The notes under the pieces were generated by a model, which ran no database searches, was not told where the DNA came from, and saw nothing but the letters and a program-made list of their open reading frames with translations. Below, in pieces: positions 24,864-33,639 of a DNA stretch of 64,000 bases; position 1 is the stretch's first letter; each line of letters starts with the position of its first letter. Source of the DNA: Devosia subaequoris. GTDB lineage: Bacteria > Pseudomonadota > Alphaproteobacteria > Rhizobiales > Devosiaceae. The stretch spans positions 1 through 64,000 of the forward strand of contig NZ_JACIEW010000008.1 in assembly GCF_014197055.1 (NCBI RefSeq), given 5' to 3'. The translations under genes and the position numbers were made by a program.

Positions 24864-24918
24864 TATGACCCTCCAACCGCGCCGCTGGCGCGTTTGGCCG
24901 CGATGCGGACGGGTCATA
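24864..24918. repeat. Nested inverted repeat upstream of the first chemotaxis operon
   Basis: TATGACCC (24864-24871) and GGGTCATA (24911-24918) form a perfect 8-base outer inverted repeat. Within it CCAACCGCGCC and GGCGCGTTTGG form an 11-base arm pair with one mismatch and a GCT loop. Immediately after comes GTTAGCAATT (24919-24928), a 10-mer also found ahead of cheD. The element sits about 70 bases before cheS and could be a leader hairpin or protein-binding site. Confidence 0.6.
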
Positions 24919-24988
24919 GTTAGCAATTCTTAAACCGTTGGGGCTGAATATGCGGCTTGGAGAAGACTCCGGGGGCACCTTAACAAAC

Positions 24989-25279
24989 ATGGCTACGCAA
25001 AACCTGCAGACGGTCGCCTTGCCTGAAATCATCGATCTCGATTCGATTGATGGCATCCGCGACCAATTGATCGACGCCCTGGAGGAGGGACCGGTTACGG
25101 TTCAGGCCAGTGCGGTCGAGCGGGTTTCGACCAATGCGCTGCTGCTGCTGATCAGCGCCGCCGAAACGGCCCGGAGACACCATTTCGAGTTTTTTATTGA
25201 CGCGCCGAGCGCGGCCATGGGCGCCGCGATCGAACGGCTGGGCCTCAGTGCCCGGTTTTCAGGGATGATGAAACAATGA
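24989..25279 (+). CDS. cheS: STAS-domain chemotaxis protein, CheS-like
   Basis: This roughly 96-residue single STAS domain has SIDGIRDQLIDALEEGPVTV, then SAVERVSTNALLLLISAAET and LGLSARFSGMM, resembling anti-sigma-factor antagonists. A small STAS protein directly before cheY1-cheA is the arrangement of rhizobial CheS (Orf2 in Sinorhizobium meliloti), which binds CheA and speeds phosphate drain from CheY1. Orthology here is inferred from position and size. The phosphorylatable serine of SpoIIAA-type proteins may be the serine of RVSTNALL. Starts at 24950 and 24989 are both possible. Overlaps cheY by four bases. Confidence 0.75.
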   Translation: MATQNLQTVALPEIIDLDSIDGIRDQLIDALEEGPVTVQASAVERVSTNALLLLISAAETARRHHFEFFIDAPSAAMGAAIERLGLSARFSGMMKQ

Positions 25280-25641
25280 CGTTGCGGGTACTCACGGTCG
25301 ATGATTCGCGGACCATTCTGGCCATGCTGCATCACACGCTGAGCAATGCTGGCTTTGAGGTGCTGCAGGCCGAAGACGGCAAGCAGGGCCTGGATCTGCT
25401 CAAGAGCCAGCAAGTGGATGTGGTGATCACCGATATCAACATGCCGGTGATGGACGGAATCGAGTTCATCAAGAATGTGCGCGCCACCGGGCTGCACAAT
25501 TCGCTCCCCATTCTGATCCTGACCACCGAGACCAGCCAGGACAAGCGTGACCAGGGCAAGGCCGCAGGCGGCACCGGCTGGATCGTCAAGCCGTTCGATC
25601 CGGAGAAGCTGATTTCGGTGATCAATCGCGTCGTGCACTAA
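25276..25641 (+). CDS. cheY1: Chemotaxis response regulator CheY (first copy)
   Basis: This 121-residue single receiver domain has acidic pocket residues in LTVDDSRTI, the phosphorylation site Asp53 in VVITDINMPVMDG, Thr in LTTETSQD and Lys in WIVKPFD. In rhizobia with two CheY proteins the copy beside cheA acts mainly as a phosphate sink while the other stops the motor. That division of labour is inferred from gene order. It overlaps cheS by ATGA and is 43 bases from cheA. Confidence 0.93.
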   Translation: MTLRVLTVDDSRTILAMLHHTLSNAGFEVLQAEDGKQGLDLLKSQQVDVVITDINMPVMDGIEFIKNVRATGLHNSLPILILTTETSQDKRDQGKAAGGTGWIVKPFDPEKLISVINRVVH

Positions 25642-25684
25642 ACCCTAGAACCAGTACGGACCCAGAAGGGTTGGAAGCGTAAGA

Positions 25685-28054
25685 ATGAGTGATCTCGACG
25701 ACTTCAAGGCCACCTATTTTGACGAATGCTCCGAGCTCCTGACTGAGCTTGAAGAACAGTTCGCCGTCATTGAAGAGGGCGAGCGCGGGGCGGATCGGCT
25801 CAATGCGGTGTTCCGGGCCATTCACTCAATCAAGGGCGGCGCCGGCGCCTTCGGCTTTACCGCGCTGGTGGGCTTTGCCCATGCCTATGAAACGCTGCTC
25901 GACTATGTTCGCGACGGTCGTATCGAGTTGACCGACGATGTCGTGGTGCTGTGCATCCGCGCCAATGATATCGTGGCCGACCATGTCAACGCAGCCCAGA
26001 CGGGCGAGGCGCTGCCGGCCGATTACGGCGCCGAGGAAAAGGCCCGCTTTGACGCGCTGGCGCGCGGCGAAACGGCCTCGGACGGCACCGCGGAAGACGA
26101 TCTGGATGGAGAAATGGTCGAGGAATTCGACCTCGATTTCACCCCAGTCATGGTCAATCTCGACGCCCCGGCACCAACCGGGGAAGCGCCGGTCGAAGAT
26201 GTGTTCGACGCCGCCCCGATGATGGCCGCCGACGGGCAGTGGGAAATCCGTTTCACCCCGCATCGCGCGCTTTATGCCCGGGCCAATGATCCGCTGCTGC
26301 TGTTCCGCGAACTGGCCGCGCTGGGCGAGATGAGCGTGCATGCGGTGATGAGCGATGTGCCCCCGCTGTCCGATTTCGAACCCTTTGGCGTTTATTGCGC
26401 CTGGGAAATTACCCTGGTGGCGCCGGGGCTCGGCGAGGACGCCATTCGCGAAGTGTTCGAGTTTGTCGATGGCGATTGCGATATCGTCATTGCCCAGGCT
26501 GGCACGGTGCCCGGTCTTGCGCCAGACGAGCCCGCAATGGCTGCCGAGGTTTCGGCCGCGCCAGCGACGGACGAGCCGGATCTGTCGAGCCTTCTGGCTT
26601 TGACGGAGGAAGAAGTCGCAGCACCGGTCCAGCCGGTCGTGCCCCCGGTCGAATTTGTGCCCGAGCCACCAGTCGCCGAGGTCGGCCAGCAGGACAATTT
26701 TGAAGAGGCCCCGGCGGATCTGAGCTTTGCGGCCCTTGCCGCAGAGATCGCGCCGACACCGGCCCCCGCGCCCAAGGCGGAAAAGCCTGCCCCTGTCCCC
26801 AATTCGGCCCCCGCCGCCAAGCCCGTCGTGCCGACTGGTGGCGGCGAGAGCGAAGAAAGCAGCGGCCGCTCGGTTGGCGTGCAGTCGATCCGTGTCGATC
26901 TCGACAAGGTGGATCGCGTGGTCAACATGGTGGGCGAGCTGGTCATCACCCAATCGATGCTGACCCAGCAGATGGATGAGACGCTGCGCGCTCGTTATAC
27001 CGAATTGGTGCGTGGGCTCGAAGTGCTGGCCCAGACCACGCGGGGACTGCAGGATTCGGTGATGGCGATCCGCGCCCAGCCGGTCAAATCGGTGTTCAGC
27101 CGCATGCCACGCCTGGTGCGTGAACTGGCGTCCAAGACGTCGAAAAAGATCAAGCTCGAGACCATTGGCGAGAACACCGAGATCGACAAGACGGTGATCG
27201 AGCAATTGTCCGACCCGCTGACGCACATGATCCGCAATTCGGCCGACCATGGCATTGAAAGTCCGGAAAAACGCCAGGCCGCCGGCAAGCCGGAATCAGG
27301 CACGATCCGCCTTTCGGCTGAACAGGCGGGCGGCAATATCCTTATCATTGTCGAAGATGACGGCGCCGGTATCAATCGCGAGCGCGTGCTGGGCCTGGCC
27401 CGGGACAAGGGCATCGTGGCGCCTGACATCACGCCGACGGACGAGCAGATCGACCAGCTCATCTTTGCCCCCGGCTTCTCCACTGCCGAGGCAGTGAGCG
27501 ATATTTCCGGCCGTGGCGTGGGCATGGACGTGGTGCTCTCCAACATCAAGAAGATCGGCGGCTCGGTACATGTCCGTAGCTGGCCCGGTCGGGGTACGCG
27601 CATGACCCTGCGCCTGCCGCTGACGCTGGCCGTGCTCGATGTGATGCTGGTCAAGGTCGGTGGCGGCCCCTATGTGGTGCCGCTTTCTTCAATCGTTGAG
27701 ACCATGCAGTGCAGCCGCGCCGCCTTCGAACGGGTCCCTTCGGGTGGCCGGGTGCTGCAGGTGCGGGGCGAATATGTGCAGGTCATCGACCTGGCGCAGC
27801 GCTTCGAGCTGACCAGCCAGCAGAACCCGGACGACCAGTTTGTCGTGCTCTGCGAGGCCGAGGGCAATCAGAAGGTGGCGCTGGTGGTGGACGACATCAT
27901 CGGCCAGCAGCAGGTGGTGATCAAATCGCTCGAAGAGAATTTCGAGAGCGTTGAGGGCATCGCCGGCGGCACCATACTGGGCGATGGCAATGTGGCACTG
28001 ATCGTGGATGTGCAGGGGCTCAGAACCTCGCCGATCCACCAGAATGCGGCCTAG
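25685..28054 (+). CDS. cheA: Chemotaxis histidine kinase CheA
   Basis: CheA autophosphorylates on a histidine in response to receptors and passes phosphate to CheY and CheB. The 789-residue protein has an Hpt domain (1-105) with His47 in FRAIHSIKGGAGAFG, a regulatory/CheY-binding domain at about 185-280 (GQWEIRFTPHRALYARANDP), an Ala/Pro-rich linker, then dimerisation (SIRVDLDKVDRVVNMVGELV), ATPase N-box HMIRNSADHGIE, G1 DDGAGIN, G2 GRGVGMDVV, and a CheW-like P5 domain to the end. The long linker (about 290-395) is low in complexity. The stop codon is directly followed by the cheW leader. Confidence 0.96.
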   Translation: MSDLDDFKATYFDECSELLTELEEQFAVIEEGERGADRLNAVFRAIHSIKGGAGAFGFTALVGFAHAYETLLDYVRDGRIELTDDVVVLCIRANDIVADHVNAAQTGEALPADYGAEEKARFDALARGETASDGTAEDDLDGEMVEEFDLDFTPVMVNLDAPAPTGEAPVEDVFDAAPMMAADGQWEIRFTPHRALYARANDPLLLFRELAALGEMSVHAVMSDVPPLSDFEPFGVYCAWEITLVAPGLGEDAIREVFEFVDGDCDIVIAQAGTVPGLAPDEPAMAAEVSAAPATDEPDLSSLLALTEEEVAAPVQPVVPPVEFVPEPPVAEVGQQDNFEEAPADLSFAALAAEIAPTPAPAPKAEKPAPVPNSAPAAKPVVPTGGGESEESSGRSVGVQSIRVDLDKVDRVVNMVGELVITQSMLTQQMDETLRARYTELVRGLEVLAQTTRGLQDSVMAIRAQPVKSVFSRMPRLVRELASKTSKKIKLETIGENTEIDKTVIEQLSDPLTHMIRNSADHGIESPEKRQAAGKPESGTIRLSAEQAGGNILIIVEDDGAGINRERVLGLARDKGIVAPDITPTDEQIDQLIFAPGFSTAEAVSDISGRGVGMDVVLSNIKKIGGSVHVRSWPGRGTRMTLRLPLTLAVLDVMLVKVGGGPYVVPLSSIVETMQCSRAAFERVPSGGRVLQVRGEYVQVIDLAQRFELTSQQNPDDQFVVLCEAEGNQKVALVVDDIIGQQQVVIKSLEENFESVEGIAGGTILGDGNVALIVDVQGLRTSPIHQNAA

Positions 28055-28152
28055 TGCAGAAGGCGCATGGCGCCGTTAAGGAATTGGCGTCGATTGACGC
28101 ATTAGGATCAACGCCAAGTGCCCAGGACGGGCGGAAGAAGAGGCAAGAAAAG

Positions 28153-28641
28153 ATGGAAGCGCTGAGCCTTCGCGACGACATGAGCGACAAGACGGCAGCT
28201 GCCGGTCAGAACACATTGCAATTGATCGCCTTTTCGATCGGCGAGCAGACCTATGGCGTGGAGATCACCACGGTGCGCGAAATCCGCGCCTGGAACGGTG
28301 CCACCCCGCTGCCCAATACCCGCGAATTCGTGCGTGGCGTGATCAATCTGCGCGGCACCATCGTGCCGATCTTCGACCTGCGCGCCCGCTTCGGCGACGG
28401 TCAGACTTCGCCCACCAAGAACCATGTCGTGGTGGTGATGAGCGTGGGCGACAAATGGGTCGGCATTCTGGTTGACGCGGTCTCGGACATCCTCACCGTC
28501 AATCGCGACGACATTCACAATGTGCCCGAAGGTAACTCGATCGACACCGAACTGCTCAACGGCATCGTCACCCATGACAGCCGCATGGTCGGCCTGATCG
28601 ACCTGCATGCGGTCGTGTCCGGGGCCAAGATGGACGGCTAG
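28153..28641 (+). CDS. cheW: Chemotaxis coupling protein CheW
   Basis: CheW links chemoreceptors to CheA. The roughly 162-residue protein has the full CheW fold: LQLIAFSIGEQTYGVEITTV, REIRAWNGATPLPN, REFVRGVINLRGTIVPIFDL and VVVVMSVGDKWVGILVDAVSD. Of several in-frame starts (GTG 28054, ATG 28153, ATG 28180) I chose 28153 because an AAGAAGAGGCAAG tract lies upstream and the size then suits the family. It is the last gene of the first chemotaxis block; a strong terminator follows. Confidence 0.93.
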   Translation: MEALSLRDDMSDKTAAAGQNTLQLIAFSIGEQTYGVEITTVREIRAWNGATPLPNTREFVRGVINLRGTIVPIFDLRARFGDGQTSPTKNHVVVVMSVGDKWVGILVDAVSDILTVNRDDIHNVPEGNSIDTELLNGIVTHDSRMVGLIDLHAVVSGAKMDG

Positions 28642-28666
28642 GCTGGCCAGCAGACCCAGGATTGTT

Positions 28667-28702
28667 AAAGAGGGCGCTGCAAGGCGCCCTTTCTCGTTTT
28701 CG
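28667..28702 (+). terminator. Rho-independent terminator after cheW
   Basis: AGGGCGC (28671-28677) pairs with GCGCCCT (28684-28690) around a 6-base loop, with flanking AAAG/CTTT extending the stem and TTTCTCGTTTT following. It closes the cheS-cheY-cheA-cheW unit, so cheR, cheB and the rest cannot be on the same message. Confidence 0.85.
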
Positions 28703-28716
28703 GGGACAGCGCGGCG

Positions 28717-29274
28717 CTAATCGGCTTTCTTGCGATAGACCTGCACCACATTGCCTTTGGCGGTCACGTCGCTGCGCACCAGCTCCAGCCGCGTGGTCGG
28801 GTCGCCCGGCTCGAACAGATGCCGGCCTCCGCCCGCCACCACCGGATGGGTGATCAGCGAAAGTTCGTCCATCAGCCCGGCAAACAGCAATTGCCGCACC
28901 AGCGAAATGCCACCCATGGCGGCAATCTCGCCGCCCGGCTGGGCTTTCAGCTTGCGCACGAAGTCGATAACATCGCCCTCGATCAGGGTCGAATTGGACC
29001 ATCTGGCCGTGTCGGCAGCGGTCAGCGTGTTCGAAGCCACATATTTGGGCACGCCATTGATGAACTGGGCAAAGTCGAGATCCTGCTCGGCCTTGGGCCA
29101 ATAGCCGGCCCAATCCGACCAGCCCACGCGGCCCATGAGCACAGTGTCGACGCGGTCCTGCACCCCGGTCAGCATCTCCCCGAGCTGGTCGTCAAAGCTG
29201 TCGAACTGGAACTGGTCGGGCGCCTCGACGACGCCATCGACGGAATGAAACAGACCGGCTGTCACTTTACGCAT
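28717..29274 (-). CDS. RibD C-terminal / dihydrofolate-reductase-like family protein
   Basis: This 185-residue protein has the DHFR-like fold of the RibD reductase domain (YyaP/YwjB group): MRKVTAGLFHSVDGVVEAPD, DTVLMGRVGWSDWAGYWPK, PKYVASNTLTAADTARWSNS, GGEIAAMGGISLVRQLLFAG and ELSLITHPVVAGGGRHLF. The start at 29272-29274 follows AGAGGAAAG; the longer frame upstream has no domain support. These are NADPH-binding proteins of mostly unknown substrate. It is convergent with cheW across the terminator. Confidence 0.85.
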   Translation of the reverse strand: MRKVTAGLFHSVDGVVEAPDQFQFDSFDDQLGEMLTGVQDRVDTVLMGRVGWSDWAGYWPKAEQDLDFAQFINGVPKYVASNTLTAADTARWSNSTLIEGDVIDFVRKLKAQPGGEIAAMGGISLVRQLLFAGLMDELSLITHPVVAGGGRHLFEPGDPTTRLELVRSDVTAKGNVVQVYRKKAD

Positions 29275-29650
29275 TTCTGGAACTTTCCTCTGTTTCCGGG
29301 CGGCTGTATGCGGCCCGTTTCGCTCAGGCGACGAGCGGGAGGTGAGGGGATCGACATCACTGTTACAATCGGTGGCCCAACCATCCCAATGCAAGTCGCT
29401 CAGTGGGCAATGATGCCTTGGAAGCTGCGTTTCTCGCGCAGCAAGAAAATTGCCATAATGCTCTACATGAGCCGCTATCACACAGTAGGGCGGCTCTAAT
29501 GGCGCCATGACTGGTCAGGAGACGGCTCCCCACTCCCAAAGAATGGACGGGATCTGCTGATCGGCGATGACCAGAGTTTTCCGGACTGGACCAATAGGCC
29601 CGGAGCTTTCGCCCCGGGCCTTTTTCGACTCCAGTCCAGGCGACGTCTGG
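29275..29650. other. Intergenic region with a nested hairpin
   Basis: These 376 bases lie between the start of the RibD-like gene and the stop of hppA, both on the minus strand. No convincing gene is seen. The notable structure is a nested inverted repeat at 29583-29637, listed separately. The remainder should carry the promoter of the RibD-like gene. Confidence 0.45.
29583..29637 (+). terminator. Nested perfect hairpin, terminator-like on the plus strand
   Basis: Outer arms GGACTGGA (29583-29590) and TCCAGTCC (29630-29637) enclose inner arms AGGCCCGG (29596-29603) and CCGGGCCT (29614-29621). Both are perfect 8-base stems. On the plus strand the inner stem is followed at once by TTTTT, as in an intrinsic terminator, yet no plus-strand gene ends here. 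Read on the minus strand it lies just after the hppA stop and could protect or end the hppA message. Confidence 0.55.
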
Positions 29651-31792
29651 TCACCCCAGATGCGCCAGCACGGCCAGCAGCAGCAGCGCTACGATATTGG
29701 TGATCTTGATCATCGGGTTGACGGCGGGGCCCGCCGTATCCTTGTAGGGGTCGCCGACGGTGTCGCCGGTCACCGAGGCCTTGTGGGCGTCGGACCCCTT
29801 GTGGTGGGTGACACCGTGGCTGTCGGTGAAGCCATCCTCAAAGCTCTTCTTGGCATTGTCCCAGGCGCCGCCACCGGCCGTCATCGAGATGGCAACGAAC
29901 AGCCCGGTGACGATCACGCCCATCAGCATGGCGCCCACGGCCGAGAAACCAGCGGCAGGGCCGGCGATCCACATGATGACGAAGAAGACGACGATGGGTG
30001 AGAGCACTGGCAGCAGGCTCGGCACGATCATCTCCTTGATCGCTGCCTTGGTCAGCATGTCGACGGCCCGGCCATAGTCGGGCTTGTCGGTGCCGGCCAT
30101 GATGCCCGGCTTTTCCTTGAACTGGCGGCGCACTTCCACCACCACGGACTGGGCTGCGCGGCCCACCGCCGTCATGCTCATGCCGCCAAACAGGAACGGC
30201 AGAAGCCCGCCGAACAACAGGCCCACAACGACATAGGGGTCGGCCAGCGAGAAGCTCAGATTGCCCATGCCCTGGAAGATGGCCGGGGCATCTTCGAGCC
30301 CGGCAAAATAGATCAGGTCCTGGGTATAGGCGGCGAACAGCACCAGTGCGCCGAGGCCCGCCGAGCCGATGGCATAGCCCTTGGTGACCGCCTTGGTGGT
30401 GTTGCCAACCGCATCGAGCGCATCGGTATTCTGGCGCACTTCCTTGTCGAGACCCGCCATTTCAGCGATGCCACCGGCATTGTCGGTGACCGGGCCGAAA
30501 GCGTCGAGCGCAACGATAATGCCGGCCAAAGCCAGCATGGTCGCCACCGCCACAGCAATACCGAAGAGCCCGGCAAGCGAATAGGTGACGATGATGCCCG
30601 CAATGATGGTCAGTGCCGGCAGGGCGGTTGATTCCAGCGAGACAGCCAGACCCTGGATGACATTGGTGCCGTGCCCGGTAACCGAGGCTTCGGCGATGGA
30701 ATTGACCGGGCGACGATTGGTGCCGGTGTAATATTCGGTGATGACGATGATCAGGCCGGTAATGACCAGACCCACCACGCCGCACCAGAACAGGCTCCAG
30801 GGGGTGAAGGTCTTCGAGGTGGTCTCGATGGAAACATTCATGTCGCCGAACATCAGCCAGAGCACAGGCAGCAACGCCACGAGCGAGAGCACGCCCGTCG
30901 CAATGACGCCCTTATAGAGCGCGCCCATGATGTTGTTGTCCGAGCCGAGCTTGACGAAATAGGTGCCGATGATCGAGGTGACGACGCAAGCGCCACCGAT
31001 CGCCAGCGGCAGCACCATGCCGATCAGCCGGAATTGCTCGGGCAGGATGATGGCGGCCAGCACCATGGTGGCAACGATGGTCACCACATAGGTTTCGAAC
31101 AGGTCCGCCGCCATGCCGGCACAGTCCCCGACATTGTCGCCCACATTATCGGCAATGGTGGCGGGGTTGCGCGGGTCATCCTCGGGGATGCCGGCCTCGA
31201 CCTTGCCCACCATATCGCCGCCAACGTCGGCGCCCTTGGTGAAAATGCCGCCGCCGAGACGGGCGAAGATGGAAATCAGCGAAGCACCAAAACTCAGCGC
31301 CACCAGCGCGTCGATCACGGTGCGGCTGGTTGCGGCAAAACCCATGGCGGTCAGCACCATGAAATAGAGCGTGACGCCCAGGAGGCCGAGCCCTGCCACC
31401 AGCATGCCGGTGACCGCGCCGGACTTGAAGGCCAGGTCCAACCCCTTGCCCAGCGAGCCGACGGCAGCCTGGGCGACCCGCACATTGGCCCGGACCGACA
31501 CATTCATGCCGATGAAACCGGCCGCGCCGGAAAGCACAGCGCCGATCAGAAAGCCGATGGCGGCATAAATGCCGAGAAGGAAATAGGCGGCGATCAGGAT
31601 GACCACGCCGACAATGGCGATGGTGGTATATTGGCGCTTGAGATAGGCCGAAGCGCCTTCGCGCACGGCCGCCGAGATTTCCTGCATGCGTGCCGACCCT
31701 GCATCGGCCTTGAGCAGGCCTTGAGTGGTCACCACGCCATAGACGATAGACAGGCCGCCGCACGCAACGATCAGCCAAAGTGCCAGATCCAT
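29651..31792 (-). CDS. hppA: K+-independent membrane-bound H+-translocating pyrophosphatase
   Basis: This integral membrane enzyme of 713 residues hydrolyses pyrophosphate to pump protons. It has about sixteen membrane helices and the catalytic strings [39 protein letters not shown] and [20 protein letters not shown]. The motif [16 protein letters not shown] carries Lys and, three residues on, Thr at the positions that mark the K+-independent, proton-pumping subclass. The ATG at 31790-31792 follows GAGGGA and starts at the first membrane helix; a long upstream frame extension is non-coding. In alphaproteobacteria the enzyme often supports growth under low energy or acid stress. Confidence 0.96.
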   Translation of the reverse strand: MDLALWLIVACGGLSIVYGVVTTQGLLKADAGSARMQEISAAVREGASAYLKRQYTTIAIVGVVILIAAYFLLGIYAAIGFLIGAVLSGAAGFIGMNVSVRANVRVAQAAVGSLGKGLDLAFKSGAVTGMLVAGLGLLGVTLYFMVLTAMGFAATSRTVIDALVALSFGASLISIFARLGGGIFTKGADVGGDMVGKVEAGIPEDDPRNPATIADNVGDNVGDCAGMAADLFETYVVTIVATMVLAAIILPEQFRLIGMVLPLAIGGACVVTSIIGTYFVKLGSDNNIMGALYKGVIATGVLSLVALLPVLWLMFGDMNVSIETTSKTFTPWSLFWCGVVGLVITGLIIVITEYYTGTNRRPVNSIAEASVTGHGTNVIQGLAVSLESTALPALTIIAGIIVTYSLAGLFGIAVAVATMLALAGIIVALDAFGPVTDNAGGIAEMAGLDKEVRQNTDALDAVGNTTKAVTKGYAIGSAGLGALVLFAAYTQDLIYFAGLEDAPAIFQGMGNLSFSLADPYVVVGLLFGGLLPFLFGGMSMTAVGRAAQSVVVEVRRQFKEKPGIMAGTDKPDYGRAVDMLTKAAIKEMIVPSLLPVLSPIVVFFVIMWIAGPAAGFSAVGAMLMGVIVTGLFVAISMTAGGGAWDNAKKSFEDGFTDSHGVTHHKGSDAHKASVTGDTVGDPYKDTAGPAVNPMIKITNIVALLLLAVLAHLG

Positions 31793-31952
31793 AAGAAGTC
31801 CCTCGAAATGTTCTCCTCCGGGGACCCGCGCTGGTGCTGGCCAGGTCTTTTGCCCGGTCCAATCCCCGCCCTCCATCGGGCCCCCTCTGAGAGGTGAGCT
31901 TAGCGGGAATAATGGTTTAGGCAATGGGAGTTGCGATGTTTTGTCGCAAGCG

Positions 31953-32273
31953 CTAGCCGGCAAGCGCCGATGCGCGGGCGAACAGAGCCGGCGCGGGGCC
32001 GGCGACGGACACCGTCTTGAGCCGGCCCGTGTCACCACTGACCAGGGAAATCGAGGTTTTTGGCGCACCCAGCGCCTTGGCAATCAGCGCGATGACGGCG
32101 GCATTGGCGCGCCCCTTGTCGGGCACGGCGGAGACGCGGACGCGCAGGACCACAGAGCCGTCAGCGCGCACCTGACTGCCCTCAATAGTGTCGCGCCCGG
32201 CATTGGGCGTAACGCGGAGATATAGCAGGAGCCCGGTTGCCGTCTGCCGGGCAAAGCCGGGCAATGTGCACAA
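31953..32273 (-). CDS. DUF167 (YggU-like) small protein
   Basis: This protein of about 106 residues contains [58 protein letters not shown] and GRLKTVSV, matching the DUF167/YggU family, small alpha/beta proteins of unknown function often found next to yggT. That is the case here: yggT ends seven bases upstream. No ATG lies near the expected start. I take TTG at 32271-32273; TTG at 32264 is an alternative. Confidence 0.82.
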   Translation of the reverse strand: MCTLPGFARQTATGLLLYLRVTPNAGRDTIEGSQVRADGSVVLRVRVSAVPDKGRANAAVIALIAKALGAPKTSISLVSGDTGRLKTVSVAGPAPALFARASALAG

Positions 32274-32279
32274 GAGAGG

Positions 32280-32582
32280 CTAGATGCCGGCGCGGATGAC
32301 CGCAGGATAAATATAGTAGCCGATGATCGACTGGATGAAGAAGATCAACAGGAAGGCGATCAGCGGCGACAGGTCGAGGCCCGAGAAATTGGGCATGAAG
32401 CGCCGGATCGGCTTGAGCACCGGATCGGTGAGCTGGTTGATCACCTGCCAGACCGTGGCCACGAACTGATTGCGCGTGTTGATGACGTTGAACGAGATCA
32501 GCCAGCTCATGATGATCATGATGAGCAGCACCCACCAATAGAGCTGCAGCAGGATCAGGATGATGTCGAGCACGGCGCGCAT
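32280..32582 (-). CDS. yggT: YggT-family membrane protein
   Basis: This 100-residue protein has two membrane segments (ILILLQLYWWVLLIMIIMSW and a C-terminal PLIAFLLIFFIQSIIGYYIY) joined by the conserved loop TDPVLKPIRRFMPNFSGLDL. These are the diagnostic features of YggT, a protein linked to osmotic shock and cell-division site placement in some bacteria. GGAGACGCCC precedes the ATG at 32580-32582. It is followed directly by the DUF167 gene. Confidence 0.92.
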   Translation of the reverse strand: MRAVLDIILILLQLYWWVLLIMIIMSWLISFNVINTRNQFVATVWQVINQLTDPVLKPIRRFMPNFSGLDLSPLIAFLLIFFIQSIIGYYIYPAVIRAGI

Positions 32583-32893
32583 GGGCGTCTCCGGTAAGGC
32601 GTTGGCAAACGCGGCAGAAAAACGGTTCGATTTATCTAGTGGCTGCTGGCGCTGGGGGCAAGGGCGGGCCGCTCGAAGCATTGGGGCATCGCACCAAAAA
32701 CGCGATGCGATGCCCCGAATGACTTTGGGCCCGGTACGCAGAACACTTCTATCCGGACCCGAATAGTAGTGCACAAAGCGTGCCAGGTTGCGGGCCCCGG
32801 AAAACCGGGGCGAAAGATTAACTGATTGTAACTATTCGCATTTTGCGTCGATCTGGCCCATTGCAAATTGCAAGGGCCTTGCAAAACGCGACG
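32583..32893. other. Intergenic region with two inverted repeats
   Basis: No gene is seen in these 311 bases between yggT and dedA. GGGGCATCGC (32683-32692) and GCGATGCCCC (32707-32716) are perfect 10-base arms around a 14-base loop. GCCCCGG-AAAA-CCGGGGC (32794-32811) is a tight 7-base hairpin, read on the minus strand about 80 bases after the dedA stop. Neither is followed by a T run on the minus strand, so their status as terminators is doubtful. The yggT promoter must lie here. Confidence 0.5.
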
Positions 32894-33502
32894 TTATTCG
32901 CCGGCTTGGGCTGGCTTCCAGGTGACGACCCGGAACAGATAGAGCAGTACCACGGCGGCGAGCACTACATAGCTCAGCGGATCGAGCACCACTTCGATCA
33001 GTTCGTAGTGGTCATGCAGAATGTAGCCGGCCATGGTCAGAACGGTGTTCCATATCAACGCGCCGGCGGTGGAGGCCAGCAGGAACAGCGGCAAGGGCAT
33101 CGCGGCAAGGCCGGCGGGGATGGAAATCAGCGTGCGGATGATCGGCATCAGGCGGCCGATCAGCACGATGATGGGCCCGTAGCGGCGGAAGAACCCCACG
33201 GCAGTGTCGATTTCCCCGGCGTTCATGGTCAGCAGCCGACCATAACGGTCGGCCAGCCATTTGACGCGGTCGAGGCCGAATAGTCGTCCGGCAAAATACC
33301 AGGGCAGCATGCCCGCCACCGCTCCGAATGTCGCGGCTGCCAGAACGCCGAACAGGTTGAGGTCTCCATTGGCGGCGGCAAAGCCAGCAAAGGGAATGAT
33401 CAATTCCGAGGGGATAGGGGGAAAGATCGATTCGGCCACCATGACCAGGACTATGCCAACATAGCCAAAATCGATGATGATCTGGATGATCCAGTCAGTC
33501 AT
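32894..33502 (-). CDS. DedA-family membrane protein
   Basis: This 202-residue inner-membrane protein has the DedA strings SIFPPIPSELIIPFAGFAA, GAVAGMLPWYFAGRLFG, FRRYGPIIVLIGRLMPIIRT and SIPAGLAAMPLPLFLLAST. DedA proteins are lipid carriers or proton-dependent transporters needed for envelope homeostasis. The conserved Glu of PSEL and Arg of GRLMPIIR are present. GGAGG precedes the ATG at 33500-33502. It lies downstream of typA on the same strand, but REP-like repeats separate them. Confidence 0.9.
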   Translation of the reverse strand: MTDWIIQIIIDFGYVGIVLVMVAESIFPPIPSELIIPFAGFAAANGDLNLFGVLAAATFGAVAGMLPWYFAGRLFGLDRVKWLADRYGRLLTMNAGEIDTAVGFFRRYGPIIVLIGRLMPIIRTLISIPAGLAAMPLPLFLLASTAGALIWNTVLTMAGYILHDHYELIEVVLDPLSYVVLAAVVLLYLFRVVTWKPAQAGE

Positions 33503-33520
33503 GTCATTGCCTCCGTGAGA

Positions 33521-33634
33521 ACCCCCCCGACCTCCTCCTGTGAGGGGAAGGAGTCTCGCCGGCGGTCCTGACCAAATTGTGTCATATCCCCGATGTGGTT
33601 CCTCCCCCTGTCAGGGGGAGGTTGGGAGGGGGTA
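33521..33634. repeat. REP-like palindromic repeats between dedA and typA
   Basis: CCTCCCCCT (33601-33609) and AGGGGGAGG (33613-33621) form a perfect 9-base hairpin with GTC loop, followed by TTGGGAGGGGG. About 70 bases upstream a degenerate relative reads CCCCCCCGACCTCCTCCTG then TGAGGGGAAGGAG. This C-rich/G-rich palindrome style is typical of repetitive extragenic elements in Rhizobiales genomes. Confidence 0.6.
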
Positions 33635-33639
33635 TCCGA

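Noticed and set aside
28054..28152. GTG at 28054 as the cheW start
   Set aside because: It would add 33 unconserved residues and has no ribosome-binding site; the ATG at 28153 suits the family length better.
29300..29499. Plus-strand open frame crossing into the RibD-like gene
   Set aside because: No ribosome-binding site or recognisable domain; most of it is antisense to the minus-strand gene.
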